NCBI GenBank assembly: GCA_020635795.1
Contig: JACJZD010000008.1
Coordinates: 1-34,017, forward strand
Direction of reading: 5' to 3'
Source of the DNA: Flavobacteriales bacterium
GTDB lineage: Bacteria; Bacteroidota; Bacteroidia; Flavobacteriales_E; Vicingaceae
Length of the DNA: 34,017 nucleotides
Shown here: positions 32,356-34,017 of the stretch, one piece after another
How the letters are laid out: every line of letters starts with the position of its first letter
Position numbering within the stretch: the first letter of the stretch is position 1
Notes under the pieces: generated by a model
Told to the model about the DNA's origin: nothing
The model's input: only the letters and a program-made list of their open reading frames with translations
Databases searched by the model: none
Position numbers and translations under genes: made by a program

Positions 32356-33441
32356 TTATTCAACTACTAATTTTCTCGAACTTGTCATTTTTCCATCTAC
32401 ATTTATCGTTACAAAATAAATACCTGACGGTATTTTAGACGTATCAATTAAGAATTGGTTTTTTCCAACAATTGTTTTAGAGTTTGTTATTTGTAAAACT
32501 TGTTGTCCTAATGAATTAAGTAGATTCACATTTACATCTGCAGCCTTTTCTGCTTCAATCAATAATGTTGCAACATTATTAGTAGGGTTTGGATATAATT
32601 GAATAGATGAAAATGTATTAATCTCGTCAACAGAAACAAACGCAATAGGATATTTTGAAACTACAGAACTTGTAGAATCTATTACTGTACCATTTTGGGT
32701 ATAAGAGCCATATACAAACGAAAGAATTGGTGCTTTACTAACACTTGGTTTATAATAACTAATCATTGTAGCATTTACTGTTATTGGAGGTATATTTGGT
32801 AAAGGAGATAATATAATTGGATCTGTAACCATACTTTCTACTCGTTTCACTCTAATTACCGAATCTATCGACAATGTGCTAGAAAAAATTAAAGTTCCCC
32901 AAGCGTCTGCCTGAATTGTAACCGACCCTGTTGCATTAGTTGTTACCAATCCTACTAGAGCTACATTTGCAGAAAAAGAGCCTGCATAATTATCTGTGTA
33001 GCTATTACCATAAGAAAATGGAAATTTCATAACGACCTCTGGATTAACATTGTATTTAGCAGTAGTTAATCCAAAACCAGTAACATTTGCAATAAAACCT
33101 AAATTAGTAACACTATCTGTACTATTGAGTGTATATATATAATTTTGAGTTGAAACACTAGAATTTTCAGCTAAGTTTGCGGTAGGAAAATCACTTGCTC
33201 CAGATGTTAAGGCTGGATTAACGTAATACCCTGTCTGGGTTAATCCATACGTTCTTAATTTTGTGTAATCAAAAATGACATTCGCGCCTGTTGTTGTATC
33301 TAAAACAGAACTTGAATCAGCAACAATATAAACTACAGAGTCAGGATACGTATAAATAAAATTGGAATTGGTTAAAATAGGCTGAGCTATTGTTACAGAT
33401 GCAATTAAAATGCAAGCATAAAGTGAAATTAATTTTTTCAT
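32356..33441 (-). CDS. Secreted protein with T9SS type A C-terminal sorting domain
   Basis: 361 residues from the Met of MKKLISLYACILIASVTIAQ, a clear signal peptide; an earlier ATG-open frame to 33486 would hide it behind 15 residues and overlap the upstream gene. The middle 250 residues are strand-rich with many Ser, Thr and Asn and no known catalytic motif. The C-terminal domain (YPNPTNNVATLLIEA..., LNSLGQQVLQ, SGIYFVTINVDGKMTSSRKL) is the type A sorting signal, so the protein is sent through the T9SS to the cell surface or outside. It starts 10 bases after the stop of a small gene. Confidence 0.88.
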   Translation of the reverse strand: MKKLISLYACILIASVTIAQPILTNSNFIYTYPDSVVYIVADSSSVLDTTTGANVIFDYTKLRTYGLTQTGYYVNPALTSGASDFPTANLAENSSVSTQNYIYTLNSTDSVTNLGFIANVTGFGLTTAKYNVNPEVVMKFPFSYGNSYTDNYAGSFSANVALVGLVTTNATGSVTIQADAWGTLIFSSTLSIDSVIRVKRVESMVTDPIILSPLPNIPPITVNATMISYYKPSVSKAPILSFVYGSYTQNGTVIDSTSSVVSKYPIAFVSVDEINTFSSIQLYPNPTNNVATLLIEAEKAADVNVNLLNSLGQQVLQITNSKTIVGKNQFLIDTSKIPSGIYFVTINVDGKMTSSRKLVVE

Positions 33442-33451
33442 AAATTGTAAG

Positions 33452-33718
33452 TTAAATGTAATATTCTTCTTTAAGAAACTCTTCATAAGGCGTTAAATTC
33501 GCCATCACTTGTAATTGTAAATATTTTTTATGAAATTTTTGCTCCGAAGGTTGACTATTTAATTGGTTAATTCTATATCTATCAAAATTTTTTAATGCTA
33601 ACCATTGTTGAGGCGTTAACTCAACGCCTTTATACTCCAAATCGCGCAAATCATTAATACTTTCTACACCATTTATTAATGATTTACGTACTTTATTATT
33701 AAAAACATGATCCTTCAT
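33452..33718 (-). CDS. Small protein of unknown function (88 aa)
   Basis: 88 residues, soluble, no signal peptide, with a mid-protein TPQQWLALKNFDRYRINQLN and a charged, helical composition. I do not recognise a family. A well-formed promoter (-7 box TAACTTTG) lies just upstream, and the T9SS type A gene begins 10 bases after its stop, so both are probably on one message. A role in expression or handling of that cargo is possible but unsupported. Confidence 0.7.
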   Translation of the reverse strand: MKDHVFNNKVRKSLINGVESINDLRDLEYKGVELTPQQWLALKNFDRYRINQLNSQPSEQKFHKKYLQLQVMANLTPYEEFLKEEYYI

Positions 33719-33726
33719 AGATTATA

Positions 33727-33760
33727 CAAAGTTAACTGTTTTAACAAGTTAACTAACAAA
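33727..33760 (-). promoter_or_regulatory. Promoter of the small-protein/T9SS-A cargo unit
   Basis: On the minus strand, TAACTTTG (33727-33734) is a -7 box and TTTG (33757-33760) a -33 element, 22 bases apart. Two GTTAAC palindromes (33731-33736 and 33748-33753) lie within and beside the spacer and could be an operator. Confidence 0.6.
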
Positions 33761-33836
33761 CATCGAATAAAATTTCAACACTCAAATGTTAATGCTATAC
33801 TCAAGACGTCATTCTTGTTTGTTTGGTTGTCTAACC

Positions 33837-34017
33837 CTACTGAATAATAGTAACATGTCCTATTTTTTCGTGTTTTTTGTCGTTGTAATCTTTAAAGAAT
33901 AATTTCCATACATACACATCTCCAGGTACTTTATTACCTTTGTACGTCCCATCCCAAGGTTCGAACAGTTTGTTGGTCTCAAACAACTTTTCTCCCCATC
34001 TATCAAATATCATAAAA
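33837..34017 (-). CDS. T9SS type B sorting domain protein, C-terminal end only (gliding motility-associated C-terminal domain)
   Basis: The frame is open from the right window edge to a TAG at 33837-33839, giving 59 residues. The sequence FMIFDRWGEKLFETN, then WDGTYKGNKVPGDVYVWKL and a final EKIGHVTIIQ match the CHU_C/gliding motility-associated C-terminal domain, the type B sorting signal of the T9SS. These are often very large surface proteins or adhesins; the rest of the gene lies outside the window. Confidence 0.88.
   Translation of the reverse strand, partial: FMIFDRWGEKLFETNKLFEPWDGTYKGNKVPGDVYVWKLFFKDYNDKKHEKIGHVTIIQ

Overview
The window reads as a chromosome segment of an AT-rich member of the Bacteroidota, most likely order Flavobacteriales. 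The evidence is: type IX secretion (T9SS) sorting domains of both type A and type B; a PorW/SprE-type lipoprotein; a DUF4270 lipoprotein; an ATP synthase operon holding only atpBEFHAG (atpD and atpC lie elsewhere); and repeated Bacteroidota-type -7 promoter boxes (TAnnTTTG) with little sign of Shine-Dalgarno sites. No tRNA, rRNA, CRISPR array or intact insertion sequence is visible. No stretch over 300 bases lacks a gene.

Layout. 1-447 is the 3' end of an outer-membrane beta-barrel gene. 526-2007 is a two-gene accessory unit: a large protein whose N-terminus matches the proteasome beta-subunit active site, followed by a small Ser-rich ORF. 2091-3791 is recJ. On the minus strand, 3844-6038 is a panC-panD-flippase group. 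Divergent from it, 6271-10286 is an operon of a degenerate glycogen-synthase-like protein, a DUF4270 lipoprotein and glmS, preceded by a leader with a 26-codon ORF and two hairpins. 10303-16994 (minus) runs from a sensor kinase and response regulator through an AddB-like nuclease to a TPR-SpoIIE phosphatase that has its own promoter. 17081-17956 is fabD. A repeat-rich gap and a large secreted MORN-repeat protein follow, then an orphan TPR protein.

21105-29948 (minus) is one block: PorW/SprE, bactofilin, AtpZ, a small membrane protein, then atpB-E-F-H-A-G. A divergent M23 peptidase follows, then a glutaryl-CoA dehydrogenase-like gene, a small unknown protein with a T9SS type A cargo protein, and the 3' end of a T9SS type B protein at the window edge.

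How it fits together: pantothenate and malonyl-transfer steps (PanC, PanD, FabD), amino-sugar supply (GlmS), the F-type ATPase, and cell-envelope/T9SS genes make up a mostly housekeeping segment. The least-explained parts are the proteasome-like gene pair near the left end, the leader before the GT5-like gene, a hairpin inside the DUF4270 signal-peptide region, a terminator-like hairpin after atpE, and several palindromic intergenic repeats. One of these repeats supplies the stop codons of both flanking genes.
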